The notes beneath the pieces were generated by a model. The model was given only the letters and a program-made list of their open reading frames with translations. It was not told where the DNA came from and ran no database searches. DNA of 64,000 bases, taken from Latilactobacillus sakei subsp. sakei DSM 20017 = JCM 1157. GTDB lineage: Bacteria; Bacillota; Bacilli; Lactobacillales; Lactobacillaceae. Shown here piece by piece: positions 1 to 8,347 of the stretch. Position 1 is the first letter of the stretch; every line of letters starts with the position of its first letter. The translations under genes and the position numbers were made by a program. Location of the stretch: assembly GCF_002370355.1 (NCBI RefSeq), contig NZ_AP017929.1, positions 496,001-560,000 on the forward strand. Direction: 5' to 3'.

Positions 1-62
1 CCTTTACTACTGATTTATTTTATTGTATCACATCTCAAAGCGGTTACTCATTTTAAAAAGTC

Positions 63-530
63 TTATTTTTCCACAATAATTGCCGGATGCATTAAATTTC
101 GAAATAAATTAGCGGTAATCGCAATTGCCAGTGAGATAACAACTAACCCTAGGTCAATCAACATGACACCCGGTGTCGCTTGTCTGACTGCAATTAAATA
201 GAATAATGGTAAGCTCAAGAGATAGGCCGCGCCATTGATACTGGCGACTTTTTGAATTTGGCGGAGGGCTTGTTGTGTCTGCTGGCCAAAATGACCGACT
301 AGATCGACCTCGCGTAAAATTCGTTGGAGTTGGTACAACCCCCAAAGTACCAGGATCAATGACCCATAAACCAAGAGAACGACCAACCACAAGCCACCCG
401 GAATTTGGGGGAAGTTCTGCGCAATTTTATGCGTTAACCGTGGCCCAATCAACCCGATAAAGATTAGCGGTAAGCTGGCTAAGCCACAAACTAATTTCAA
501 AAATAGGATTTGAATTTTCATGTCACTCAC
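63..530 (-). CDS. DUF2975 family membrane protein
   Basis: A 155-residue integral membrane protein with about four hydrophobic segments (roughly residues 9-30, 44-68, 95-115 and 120-142). The layout and the central motif around residues 60-90 resemble DUF2975 proteins, which in Firmicutes are commonly paired with a small Cro/CI-type HTH gene. No such partner is visible here, but the gene ends only 62 bases from the window edge, so a downstream partner could lie outside. The start follows a GGAGGTGA-type ribosome site. The biochemical role is unknown; family assignment is from pattern recognition. Confidence 0.7.
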   Translation of the reverse strand: MSDMKIQILFLKLVCGLASLPLIFIGLIGPRLTHKIAQNFPQIPGGLWLVVLLVYGSLILVLWGLYQLQRILREVDLVGHFGQQTQQALRQIQKVASINGAAYLLSLPLFYLIAVRQATPGVMLIDLGLVVISLAIAITANLFRNLMHPAIIVEK

Positions 531-610
531 CTCCTCTTTAATTTAAGCGATTCACACCAAATAAACAATTTAAACGCCGCGCCTTTATCCAAAAATTAAG
601 AAACAAAAAA

Positions 611-643
611 AGCGGCTGATCCACAGGACCAACCGCTAAGTCG
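611..643 (-). terminator. Rho-independent terminator of pbuG
   Basis: On the minus strand a GC-rich stem (AGCGGTTGGTCC pairing with GATCAGCCGCT) is followed by seven T residues, directly after the permease stop codon. Confidence 0.85.
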
Positions 644-645
644 TG

Positions 646-1956
646 TTAACCGACGTTTAGAATATACATAAAGATTACGAATACGAAAAAGAGCACGTAC
701 ATAATTGGATGAATTTCCTTACGACGACCAGCCGTAATCATCGTGATTGGGTAAACGATAAACCCTAAAGCAATCCCATCTGAAATACTGTAAGTTAAAG
801 GCATCCCCAAAACGATTAAGAAAGCTGGAATCGCGATTTCCAATTTTTCCCAGTCAATTTTCTTCAATGATTGCGCCATTAACACCCCAACAATTACTAA
901 AGCCGGCGCCGTTACTTGTGACGTCACCACCGTTAAAAGTGGTGAGAAGAATAAACTGAAGACGAATAAAATCCCGGTAACCACTGCTGTTAAACCAGTC
1001 CGACCACCAACGGCAATCCCGGCTGATGATTCGACGAAGGCCCCAACAGGTGATGTCCCCAAGAGTGAACCAGCCAACATTGCTGAAGAATCTGACATCA
1101 AGGCTTTCCCAACACGTGGCATCTTGTTGTCCTTCATGAAACCAGCTTGTTCAGCTAAACCAACCAATGTGCCCGCTGTATCGAAGAACGTCACTAATAA
1201 GAACGTCAAGACAACCACCCACATTTGAACCGTATTAATATCCCCAACATGATTCAAACCAGCTAGGAATGTTGGTTTTAAACTAGGTGCGGCAGCGACA
1301 AAATGAGTTGGTAACTTAATTAAACCCGTTACGGCCCCTAAAATAGAAGTTAAGACCATTCCAATAAAAATCGCACCTGGTACTTTTTTAACCATTAAAA
1401 TAATTGTAATAATCAAGCCAAAAACTGTTAACCAAGTCGTGCCTTGTGAGAAGTCCCCAAGACCCACGACTGTTGATTTATTGGCGACGATTAAACCACC
1501 GCCATGTAAGCCGATAAAAGCCACAAACATCCCAATCCCGGCCGAAATTGCTAATTTAAGATCGCGCGGAATCGCATCAATAATGATTTCACGTAATTTA
1601 AAAATAGTGATTACCATGAAAATCAATGAAGCGACAAACACACCTGCGAGTGCCGTTTGCCATGAAACACCCATCCCAATGACTACTGAATAACTAAAAA
1701 ACGCGTTAATCCCAAGTGCGGGAGCTGTTGCGATTGGATATTTAGCGTACAAGCCCATCAAGAAACACCCGATGGCACTGGCTAAAGCAGTCGCCGCGAA
1801 AACGGCCCCTTTATCCATCCCTGAAGCACCCAAAACGCTTGGATTAACAAATAAAATGTAAACCATTGAAATAAACGTGGTGAATCCGGCTAGAATTTCC
1901 CGTTGGACCGTTGAATGTTGTTCTTCGATACCGAAGAAACGACTTACTTTTTCCAT
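646..1956 (-). CDS. pbuG: NCS2/AzgA-type purine (adenine/guanine/hypoxanthine) permease
   Basis: A 436-residue polytopic membrane protein of the AzgA branch of the nucleobase:cation symporter-2 family (B. subtilis PbuG/PbuO, E. coli AdeQ/GhxP). It begins with the typical short N-terminal amphipathic stretch (KVSRFFGIEEQ), then the conserved ATAPALGINAFFSY motif near residues 77-90 and a GTSPVGAFVESSAGI motif near 300 that forms part of the substrate site. It should import purine bases by proton symport. It lies downstream of purA on the same strand, and a PurR-box-like sequence sits in the gap (2078-2092), so purine control is plausible. The exact base preference cannot be read from sequence. 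Confidence 0.9.
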   Translation of the reverse strand: MEKVSRFFGIEEQHSTVQREILAGFTTFISMVYILFVNPSVLGASGMDKGAVFAATALASAIGCFLMGLYAKYPIATAPALGINAFFSYSVVIGMGVSWQTALAGVFVASLIFMVITIFKLREIIIDAIPRDLKLAISAGIGMFVAFIGLHGGGLIVANKSTVVGLGDFSQGTTWLTVFGLIITIILMVKKVPGAIFIGMVLTSILGAVTGLIKLPTHFVAAAPSLKPTFLAGLNHVGDINTVQMWVVVLTFLLVTFFDTAGTLVGLAEQAGFMKDNKMPRVGKALMSDSSAMLAGSLLGTSPVGAFVESSAGIAVGGRTGLTAVVTGILFVFSLFFSPLLTVVTSQVTAPALVIVGVLMAQSLKKIDWEKLEIAIPAFLIVLGMPLTYSISDGIALGFIVYPITMITAGRRKEIHPIMYVLFFVFVIFMYILNVG

Positions 1957-2011
1957 AATAACTCCTCTAAAACAACTAATTTTCCCACTATCTTTTTAGT
2001 GGTAATGTGTG

Positions 2012-2106
2012 TATAATACTGACTGGTGCCAAACCCATGAGAATGAAAGTTTGTTGGCGCGTTTAACGACGCGTTTCGAAAACGAACTTTGCATTCTCTT
2101 TTTTTG
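2012..2106 (+). ncRNA. Possible short plus-strand transcript ending in a long hairpin and T-tract
   Basis: A perfect TATAAT (2012-2017) is followed 21 bases later by a 17-bp near-perfect stem (2039-2055 with 2081-2098) enclosing an inner ACGCG/CGCGT stem, then seven T residues (2099-2105). The T-tract is on the plus strand, but both flanking genes are on the minus strand, so it does not terminate either. It could end a short RNA of about 80 nt. The -35 region is poor, so the transcript is hypothetical. Confidence 0.35.
2078..2092 (+). promoter_or_regulatory. PurR-box-like site upstream of pbuG
   Basis: GAAAACGAACTTTGC matches the Bacillus-type PurBox core (A/T-rich, CGAAC, A/T-rich). It overlaps the 3' arm of the hairpin at 2039-2098, so structure rather than operator function could explain it. 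Confidence 0.4.
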
Positions 2107-2126
2107 TACCCTTTTTTAGGCTGTGC

Positions 2127-3407
2127 TTACCAGATTGCTTTTAAAATGTTTGTTTGATCACGATCGGGACCAACCGCAAATGTGGCTAATGGTAAATCAA
2201 CCAATTCTTGCAAGCGTTCAACATACCGACGCGCATTGACTGGTAATTCTTCAAGTGTCTTAACGCCAGTAATATCTTCATCCCAACCAGGTAATTCTTC
2301 ATAGATTGGTGTACAACGTGCTAATTCGCTCAAGCTTGCTGGGTAACGATCGATGCGTTCACCGTCTAATTCGTAAGCGACACAGATTTTCAACGTCTTC
2401 AAACCAGTTAAAACATCAACACAGTTTAAACAAAGTTGCGTTAAGCCAGCCACCCGTTTAGAATGACGAAGCACAACTGTATCAAACCAACCAATTCGCC
2501 GTGGACGTCCTGTAACAGTGCCGTATTCGTGGCCTGCTTGACGAATGAAATCACCCGTTTCATCGAATAATTCAGTTGGGAATGGGCCATCACCAACACG
2601 TGATGTATAAGCTTTAGCAACCCCGACCACTTCATCAATCCGTGAAGCGCCGACCCCTGAACCAGTTGAAACGCCACCGGCAGGATTTGAAGAAGTTACA
2701 AATGGGTAAGTCCCTTGGTCGATATCCAATAAAATACCTTGGGCCCCTTCGAATAAGACGTTGCCCTTTTGATCTAAAACATCATTTAAAACAACAGATG
2801 TATCACAAACGTATTGTTTTAATTCTTGACCATATTGGTAGTATTCTTCAAAAATTGAGTCGAAATCTAAAGCTTCAACTTCATAAATCTTTGTAAATAA
2901 GGCATTTTTTTCAGCTAAGTTTTGTTTTAATTTAGTTGCAAATAAATCTTTATCTAATAGATCAGCCACACGAATACCACTTCTAGCTGCTTTATCCATA
3001 TAAGCTGGGCCGATCCCACGATTAGTCGTTCCAATCTTTTGATCACCCTTAGCGGCCTCTTGTAAGCCATCTAGCTTAATGTGATAAGGCAAGATGACGT
3101 GGGCCCGATCTGATAATTTCAATTGACTTGTATCTACATTCTTGTCAGCTAAACCACGTAATTCGCCAACGAGTGATTTAGGATTAACCACAACCCCGTT
3201 ACCGATGACGCTGACCTTATCACTGTTAAAAATCCCAGATGGAATTAATTGTAAATGATAAGTATCTTCGCCTAATTTGATGGTGTGGCCTGCATTGTCT
3301 CCACCTTGATAACGAGCGATTGCGTCAGCATTCTGACCTAAAAAGTCGGTGATTTTCCCCTTACCTTCGTCGCCCCATTGTGTTCCAACTACTACTGCAG
3401 ATGTCAT
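2127..3407 (-). CDS. purA: Adenylosuccinate synthetase
   Basis: A 426-residue enzyme catalysing the GTP-dependent joining of IMP and aspartate, the first committed step from IMP to AMP. The N-terminal GTP/IMP loop [11 protein letters not shown] (residues 8-18) with catalytic Asp13 and the second catalytic residue His41 in DNAGHT are intact. [11 protein letters not shown] near 127 and the C-terminal VGPDRDQT base-recognition motif are also present. The length is normal for bacterial PurA. Two PurBox-like sequences lie upstream (3508-3524 and 3591-3607), pointing to PurR control. In B. subtilis purA lies next to dnaB; here it is about 46 kb away from dnaB. Confidence 0.98.
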   Translation of the reverse strand: MTSAVVVGTQWGDEGKGKITDFLGQNADAIARYQGGDNAGHTIKLGEDTYHLQLIPSGIFNSDKVSVIGNGVVVNPKSLVGELRGLADKNVDTSQLKLSDRAHVILPYHIKLDGLQEAAKGDQKIGTTNRGIGPAYMDKAARSGIRVADLLDKDLFATKLKQNLAEKNALFTKIYEVEALDFDSIFEEYYQYGQELKQYVCDTSVVLNDVLDQKGNVLFEGAQGILLDIDQGTYPFVTSSNPAGGVSTGSGVGASRIDEVVGVAKAYTSRVGDGPFPTELFDETGDFIRQAGHEYGTVTGRPRRIGWFDTVVLRHSKRVAGLTQLCLNCVDVLTGLKTLKICVAYELDGERIDRYPASLSELARCTPIYEELPGWDEDITGVKTLEELPVNARRYVERLQELVDLPLATFAVGPDRDQTNILKAIW

Positions 3408-3507
3408 ATGAATAAACCCCTTTATTCAAGTTAATTGTCTTAACCTGATATTTAAGTACTAAACTCACAAAAGCTATTGTACCAACTCAGCTATTTGAAA
3501 TCAACTG

Positions 3508-3524
3508 AAAACACGAACTTTATT
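3508..3524 (+). promoter_or_regulatory. PurBox-like operator 1 upstream of purA
   Basis: AAAACACGAACTTTATT has the CGAAC core with A/T flanks of the Bacillus PurR box. It lies about 105 bases before the purA start. Confidence 0.55.
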
Positions 3525-3590
3525 AATAAACACTACCTGATTAACGTTTTAAATCCTAATGATGATTACACAACGTTAATACAGCGCTTT

Positions 3591-3607
3591 AAACACGAAC
3601 AATAATT
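3591..3607 (+). promoter_or_regulatory. PurBox-like operator 2 upstream of purA
   Basis: AAACACGAACAATAATT is an even closer PurBox match, in the same orientation as box 1 and 82 bases from it. Paired boxes are usual for PurR operators. It also lies just before the divergent VanZ-RDD gene, so it could affect that promoter too. Confidence 0.55.
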
Positions 3608-3674
3608 ACGGTTTTGACATCCACCAACTTGCCCTCTACAATTAAACCATCTTAATCTTTCAAGGAGTTGCCTA

Positions 3675-4823
3675 ATGCTATATCTCGATAATATCATCAC
3701 CGCAGCGACGGTTTTTCCGTTTGTCGCAATCGCCCTCACAATTCCGGTTTTAATCTATCATTACCGGCGTTTTGGCGCACTAACCTTTTGGCGAAGCTTA
3801 GTGATTTATAGCTTTATCTTCTACTTATTAGCCGCCTACTGTCTCATTATACTCCCCTTACCACCAAAATCAGTCGTCGCTCATTTGACGACCCCGCGTT
3901 ATAACCTAGTGCCGTTCACTTTTGTCCGCGAATTTATTAACACGACACACTGGGTTTGGAATCAACCGGCAACCTATCTCGCAACGCTTAAACAAGCGGC
4001 GACGATTCAACCGCTCTTTAATATCGTTTTAACCATCCCCTTTGGTGTTTACCTTCGTTACTTCTTCCGGACATCATTCAAACAGACCCTATTATTAAGT
4101 TTTGGCCTCACATTATTCTTCGAATTAACCCAGCTGTCAGGACTCTATGGTATTTACCCCCGACCATATCGGTTATTCGATGTTGATGATCTACTGCTAA
4201 ACACGAGTGGCGGACTCATCGGCTTCGGCTTAGCACCCTTATTAACCTATTTCTTGCCGACTCGTGATGCACTTGATCAAGCGGCTTACATCAACGGCCA
4301 AAAAGTTGGTTATCTCCGTCGCTTATTAGCACTGGGAATCGATTATTGTCTCTTAACACTGATTGGCATAATTGTTACAGCGATTTGGCGTTTATTAAAA
4401 CTACCTACTTTTGGCAATGATGTTTTCTACTATTGTTTAGAAAACGGACTCTACTTCGTCTTACTGCCCGTCCTCTGGCGGGGGCAGACACCTGGTAAAG
4501 CGCTCTTGAGGTTAAAAATCACCGCCGAAAATGCCATTGCTTGGCGGATATTCAGTCGCCAATTTTTACTGTTCTTTATCATCCTACCTAGTTTCCAATT
4601 ATGGCGGATCACCATCGATGCCTTGGTTGCTAGCGGCCAAACGCATTTAGATATCTACCTTCTACTAGGCGGTCTGGCTGCCTTACCACCCGTCTTATTC
4701 ACGGGTAACTTCCTATTATCGTGGCTTTTCAAAAAGCCGCAACTCTTTTATGAGAAGTTAACCAAGACCCAAGAAATGAGTTTGGTTCAACCGCAAGGAG
4801 AGCATCCCTTAAAAAATAATTAA
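3675..4823 (+). CDS. VanZ-like / RDD domain fusion membrane protein
   Basis: A 382-residue membrane protein with two recognisable halves. Residues about 1-200 look like a VanZ domain: several transmembrane segments, then the RLFDVDDLLLNTSGG motif near 173-187 typical of VanZ. Residues about 208-375 look like an RDD domain, beginning GYLRRLLALGIDYCLL and containing the WRGQTPGKALLRLKI motif that defines RDD proteins. VanZ relatives are associated with glycopeptide/lipoglycopeptide tolerance and RDD proteins with transport or ion balance, but the substrate of this fusion is unknown. The ATG follows an AAGGAG site. It is a single-gene unit divergent from purA. Confidence 0.85.
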   Translation: MLYLDNIITAATVFPFVAIALTIPVLIYHYRRFGALTFWRSLVIYSFIFYLLAAYCLIILPLPPKSVVAHLTTPRYNLVPFTFVREFINTTHWVWNQPATYLATLKQAATIQPLFNIVLTIPFGVYLRYFFRTSFKQTLLLSFGLTLFFELTQLSGLYGIYPRPYRLFDVDDLLLNTSGGLIGFGLAPLLTYFLPTRDALDQAAYINGQKVGYLRRLLALGIDYCLLTLIGIIVTAIWRLLKLPTFGNDVFYYCLENGLYFVLLPVLWRGQTPGKALLRLKITAENAIAWRIFSRQFLLFFIILPSFQLWRITIDALVASGQTHLDIYLLLGGLAALPPVLFTGNFLLSWLFKKPQLFYEKLTKTQEMSLVQPQGEHPLKNN

Positions 4824-4855
4824 AAACACCGCTTAATTCTAAAGGTCTAGCAAAT

Positions 4856-4899
4856 TAAGATACTTTCCCTGTTAAATTAGCTATAATGAAAGTATCTTA
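4856..4899. promoter_or_regulatory. 12-bp perfect inverted repeat spanning the promoter of the DUF1002 gene
   Basis: TAAGATACTTTC (4856-4867) and its exact reverse complement (4888-4899) flank a 20-base centre that contains a consensus TATAAT (4882-4887). The placement fits an operator with two half-sites either side of the -10 box, or a hairpin at the start of the transcript. There is no T-tract, so it is not a terminator for the gene upstream. Confidence 0.55.
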
Positions 4900-4922
4900 T
4901 ATCTGAGAAAGGATTTACGATT

Positions 4923-5867
4923 ATGTTTAATAAACTCAAATACATTCTCCCAATCGTCATGACGGCTATTTTAGGCCTCAGCGCCCACAGCGTTTTTGCC
5001 GACAGTAATACTTGGGATAAACCAGTCGCAACACTCGGAACAAGTCTTTCAAGTACGCAAAAATCAGAAACCCTCTCAACGCTTCAAAACGCCGCTAACA
5101 TCACCGATTCTGATGAATTAACAGTCACCGGTTCAACCCTCGTTAAATATCTCGATCAAAATCAACAAACTTTTAACGCGAATTCCAACGTCTATTCTAG
5201 TGCGTTGATTCAAAAGAATAATAGCAATACCGGTATTAACGTTAAGATTGTCGATTTTAACGGCAGCAACAATATCACAACAATTACCGCGAACCAATAT
5301 AAAAATGCGGCATTAACCGCAGGCGTCACTAACGCGACGATCTACGTTACTTCCGCCGTACCAATTGATGGTTCTGGTGCGCTCGCTGGCGTTTACGCCG
5401 CTTTCGCGGAAAATGGTGAAACCTTAAATCAATCACAAGTCACCGCCGCTCAAGACGAAATGAGCACCCTCAGTGATATTACCCAGGCTAACAAAGGCAC
5501 TGACGGCTATACTGATTCACAACTTAACAACGCCGTAACAGGTGCTAAAAAAGACATGGCTAACAAGGGTGATAACCTAACCGTTAACCAAATTACCAAC
5601 ATCGTTAATAATCAATTAGAACAAAATAACCTCACAACAATCATCAATAATAACCAAAAGACACAAATCATTAACTTACTCGTTAAAATTCAAGATTCTG
5701 GTGCGCTTAAATCAGATGATTTTAAGAACCAAGCCGGTAAATTAATGGATAACATTCAAAGTAATGCTAAGAATGTCTTCGACAAATTAAACACTGAAAG
5801 TAACCGTAACTTCATTCAAAAATTATTCGATAGTATTGGCAACTTCTTTAAAAACCTATTTGGATAA
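4923..5867 (+). CDS. Secreted DUF1002 domain protein
   Basis: A 314-residue exported protein. The N-terminus is a clear signal peptide: MFNKLK, a hydrophobic core, then SVFA with predicted cleavage after Ala26. The body (about 45-260) resembles DUF1002, the family of B. subtilis YpuA, with the IYVTSAVPIDGSGALAG segment near 140-156. The C-terminal 40 residues are a basic/aromatic helix (FIQKLFDSIGNFFKNLFG) that could bind membrane or wall. It is rich in Asn and Gln. The function of DUF1002 is unknown. It has its own promoter inside a striking dyad and ends in a shared convergent terminator. Confidence 0.8.
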   Translation: MFNKLKYILPIVMTAILGLSAHSVFADSNTWDKPVATLGTSLSSTQKSETLSTLQNAANITDSDELTVTGSTLVKYLDQNQQTFNANSNVYSSALIQKNNSNTGINVKIVDFNGSNNITTITANQYKNAALTAGVTNATIYVTSAVPIDGSGALAGVYAAFAENGETLNQSQVTAAQDEMSTLSDITQANKGTDGYTDSQLNNAVTGAKKDMANKGDNLTVNQITNIVNNQLEQNNLTTIINNNQKTQIINLLVKIQDSGALKSDDFKNQAGKLMDNIQSNAKNVFDKLNTESNRNFIQKLFDSIGNFFKNLFG

Positions 5868-5884
5868 TGATTAATACCACACAA

Positions 5885-5920
5885 AAACGCCTGACGAACT
5901 TAATTCGTCAGGCGTTTTTT
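5885..5920. terminator. Bidirectional terminator between the DUF1002 gene and nagE
   Basis: A near-perfect stem AAAACGCCTGACGAA / TTCGTCAGGCGTTTT with a short loop has A and T runs on both sides, serving the two convergent genes. Confidence 0.9.
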
Positions 5921-5926
5921 GATTGT

Positions 5927-6868
5927 TTATTTAGTGGTTGCTTTTACGGCAACTGTATCAGCTTGGACTGATTGGCCCATATTATTGAACTTCATGTAAG
6001 CAACTGCTGGCATGTTCGTAATAATCACCATCATCGCTGTTTGCTTACCAGCTGCAACGATTTGATCAAGATCAACGGTTGCCAGTAAGTCACCATGCTT
6101 GATTGTTTGGCCTTCTTCAACAGCGACTTCAAAAGGTGCACCGTTCAATTCAACCGTATCAATCCCCATGTGGACTAAGACTTCCAAACCATTAGTCGTC
6201 TTAATACCAATCGCATGCTTCGTTGGGAAAATCGTCATGATTGTCCCATCAACTGGTGCGACAATCTTACCATCAGTTGGCACGACTGCGTAGCCGTCAC
6301 CTAACATCTTTTGTGCAAAAGTTGGATCATCAACATTTTCAATATCAATCAATTCACCGTTTGCAACTGCGTAAAAGACATCTGTCTCACCTGAGTTAAT
6401 ATCACTATCAACAGGGGCTTCAACTGGTGCAGCAGCTGGTTCTGATGCGCTGGTTGCGATTGGTGTGTTGTGGTTATAAAGTTCTTTCAAGGCATCCGCC
6501 ACAAATTGAACTTCTGTCCCGATAATAATTTGAATATTGGTTTTGTCTAAGACGTTAATCCCAGCGGCACCAGCTGCCTTGATAGCAGGTTGGTTAACGT
6601 TGGCTGTATCTTCTAATTGTAGACGCAAACGGGTCGTACAGTTATCGATTACTTTAATATTGTCTTTACCACCGATTGCAGCGTAGATCCGTTTTGCTTG
6701 AATCATGAATTTATCATCAGTAGCATCTGTTTCGACACCGGCAGTATCTTCATCAACAGCATCATCTGCTTCGCGACCCGGTGTCATCAAGTTGAATTTC
6801 TTGATGGCAAAGTTGAAACCGAAGTAGTAAATAACTGCCATGACTAAGCCTTCAACCAATAACATCAA
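5927..6868 (-). pseudogene. PTS EIICBA (GlcNAc/glucose type), 3' fragment: end of EIIC, EIIB, EIIA
   Basis: A 313-residue open frame holding the last transmembrane part of EIIC (to about residue 30, ending KKFNLMTPGRE), a complete EIIB domain with the phosphorylated Cys77 in NCTTRLRL, and a complete EIIA (crr-like) domain with His218 and the phosphorylated His233 in VHMGIDTV. It starts at a TTG whose last bases overlap the TGA stop of the upstream fragment (TTGA). In intact family members these parts form one polypeptide with the upstream EIIC, so this is half of a frameshifted gene, unless re-initiation at the overlap makes a working split enzyme. Confidence 0.85.
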
Positions 6869-7941
6869 TGGTTGGCAACTGGATTTTTTAAACTTAAAAC
6901 ATAATCGACTAAACCAGCACTAAATGCGAAACCGGCTGTCCAGTGGAAGAAAGCAGCGACGGCTAATGAAATCCCTGTGAAAGCTGCATGCAAGACATAA
7001 AGTGGCCATGCGACAAACATGAATGAGAATTCAAGTGGTTCTGTCACACCTGTAAAGAATGACGCAAAACCAGCAGCTAACATCAATGAAGCTGTTGCTT
7101 TACGACGTTCTGGGCGAGCGTTCTTGTAAATTGCGTAGGCCCCAGCGGGTAACCCAAACATCATGACTGGGAAGAAACCAGCTTGGTACATCCCTGTCTT
7201 ACCAATCACGGCTGTTCCGTTAGCAAGTGATTTCGCACCGCCCAAGAAGTTACCGATATCGTTAATGTTAGCAACATCAAACCAGAACACTGAGTTCAAG
7301 GCGTGATGTAAACCAGTTGGAATCAATAAACGGTTGAAGAAACCGTATAGACCGGCACCAACCCAGCCAAGTTTTGAAATTGCTTCACCAAATGATACTA
7401 AAACAGTAAAGACAGCTGGCCAAACAAAGTACAAGATTGCTGAAACAACCATCATTGCTGTTGCGGCCATAATTGGCACCAAACGTTTCCCACTAAAGAA
7501 GGAAAGCGCCATTGGCAACTTCACGTTGTGGAAACGATTGTACATTGCAGCTGCAATTAAACCGGCGATAATCCCGATTAAAACATTACCTTCGATTTTA
7601 CCAAAGGCTGGATTCACCTTAGCGATATCTGATAAACCTTGCATCGCTTGAATTGAGGCAGGTGCTAAAATTGTCTTAGGGACTAAGAAAGCGACTAAAC
7701 CAGCAAGTGCGGCTGCCCCATCCTGATCCTTAGACATCCCTAGGGCTAGACCAACGGCAAATAATAATGGCAAGTTGTTTAAAATTGCGCCGCCACCAGC
7801 TGCTAGGAAAATTGTAAAGACGTTTGCATTTGAATCGCCATTGCCAACCCAGTTAGCAATCCCCATCAAAATTGCGGCTGCTGGTAATACGGCAACAGGC
7901 AACATTAATGAACGACCCATTCGTTGTAAGTAATTCTTCAT
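6865..7941 (-). pseudogene. PTS EIICBA (GlcNAc/glucose type), 5' fragment: EIIC
   Basis: This frame encodes 358 residues of an EIIC sugar channel of the glucose/N-acetylglucosamine PTS family (for example LPVAVLPAAAILMG, IPTGLHHALNSVFWF, FFTGVTEPLEFSFMF). It then stops at NPVANH, in the loop where family members continue directly into the segment found at the start of the next frame. Gaining one base (or four) near 6865-6872 would restore a single protein of about 670 residues. Two NagR-like operators upstream favour N-acetylglucosamine as substrate. The ATG at 7941 follows a GGAG site. Whether the break is biological or a sequence error cannot be decided here. Confidence 0.85.
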
Positions 7942-7979
7942 AAGGTGTTCTCCATTCATTCATTTATTTCGTTAACAAT

Positions 7980-8008
7980 ATTAAATCATTAATGCAAACG
8001 ATAAGCAA
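7980..8008 (-). promoter_or_regulatory. nagE promoter with overlapping cre-like sequence
   Basis: On the minus strand TTGCTT (8003-8008) and TTTAAT (7980-7985) are separated by 17 bases. The interval includes TGCAAACGATAAGC (7993-8006), a partial match to the CcpA cre consensus with about three or four mismatches. Confidence 0.45.
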
Positions 8009-8017
8009 GCGCTTAAT

Positions 8018-8033
8018 AGTTGGTATAGACCTT
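8018..8033. promoter_or_regulatory. NagR-like (GntR/YvoA) operator 1
   Basis: AGTTGGTATAGACCTT resembles the TGGTCTAGACCA-type site bound by NagR/DasR regulators. It lies just upstream of the nagE -35 box. Confidence 0.6.
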
Positions 8034-8072
8034 TAAGGCCAAGGAATAAAGCGGTTTCTTAATTCAAAAATA

Positions 8073-8090
8073 TTTTGGTCTATACCGTAT
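8073..8090. promoter_or_regulatory. NagR-like operator 2
   Basis: TTTTGGTCTATACCGTAT carries the same core in the opposite orientation, about 55 bases from operator 1, in keeping with cooperative NagR binding. Confidence 0.6.
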
Positions 8091-8140
8091 AACGGCATTA
8101 ATTATTACCTTAAAATTAAAACGGTTGCAAAAATAATGAT

Positions 8141-8168
8141 TTGACGTATACTGAAGGTACAATTTAAT
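8141..8168 (+). promoter_or_regulatory. Promoter of the thiamine salvage operon
   Basis: TTGACG (8141-8146), 16 bases, then TTTAAT (8163-8168) place transcription start right at the beginning of the TPP riboswitch. Confidence 0.55.
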
Positions 8169-8174
8169 CGCTTT

Positions 8175-8263
8175 GCACTAGGGGTGTTCTTAGAAGAACT
8201 GAGATAGGTTTGTACAACCTGATCCCTTTGAACCTGTAAGTTCAGACTTGCGTAGGAAAGTGC
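8175..8263 (+). promoter_or_regulatory. TPP riboswitch (THI element)
   Basis: The invariant THI-box blocks are present in order: ACTAGGGGTGTT, CTGAGATAGG, CTGATCCCTTTGAACCTG and ACTTGCGTAGGAAAGTG. P1 closes GCACT (8175-8179) with AGTGC (8259-8263). It precedes thiM and a terminator, so excess thiamine pyrophosphate should shut down thiMDE-cytX by premature termination. Confidence 0.96.
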
Positions 8264-8283
8264 CTTTCTCTATTAAACCAACA

Positions 8284-8324
8284 CCACTTTTCTATGCATT
8301 CGTGCATCCAAAAGTGGTTTTTTT
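8284..8324 (+). terminator. TPP-controlled intrinsic terminator
   Basis: CCACTTTT (8284-8291) pairs with AAAAGTGG (8310-8317), an inner ATGCA/TGCAT stem closes over TTCG, and seven T follow. It is the expression platform of the riboswitch just upstream. Confidence 0.9.
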
Positions 8325-8347
8325 GATTTTAAGGGAGGTTTTTTTGC

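Noticed and set aside
1957-2126. Guanine riboswitch before pbuG
   Set aside because: A strong hairpin is present but lacks the riboswitch core, and its T-tract is on the wrong strand.
7334-7651. Plus-strand open frame of 105 codons opposite the PTS gene
   Set aside because: It is a shadow of the membrane gene, without start signal.
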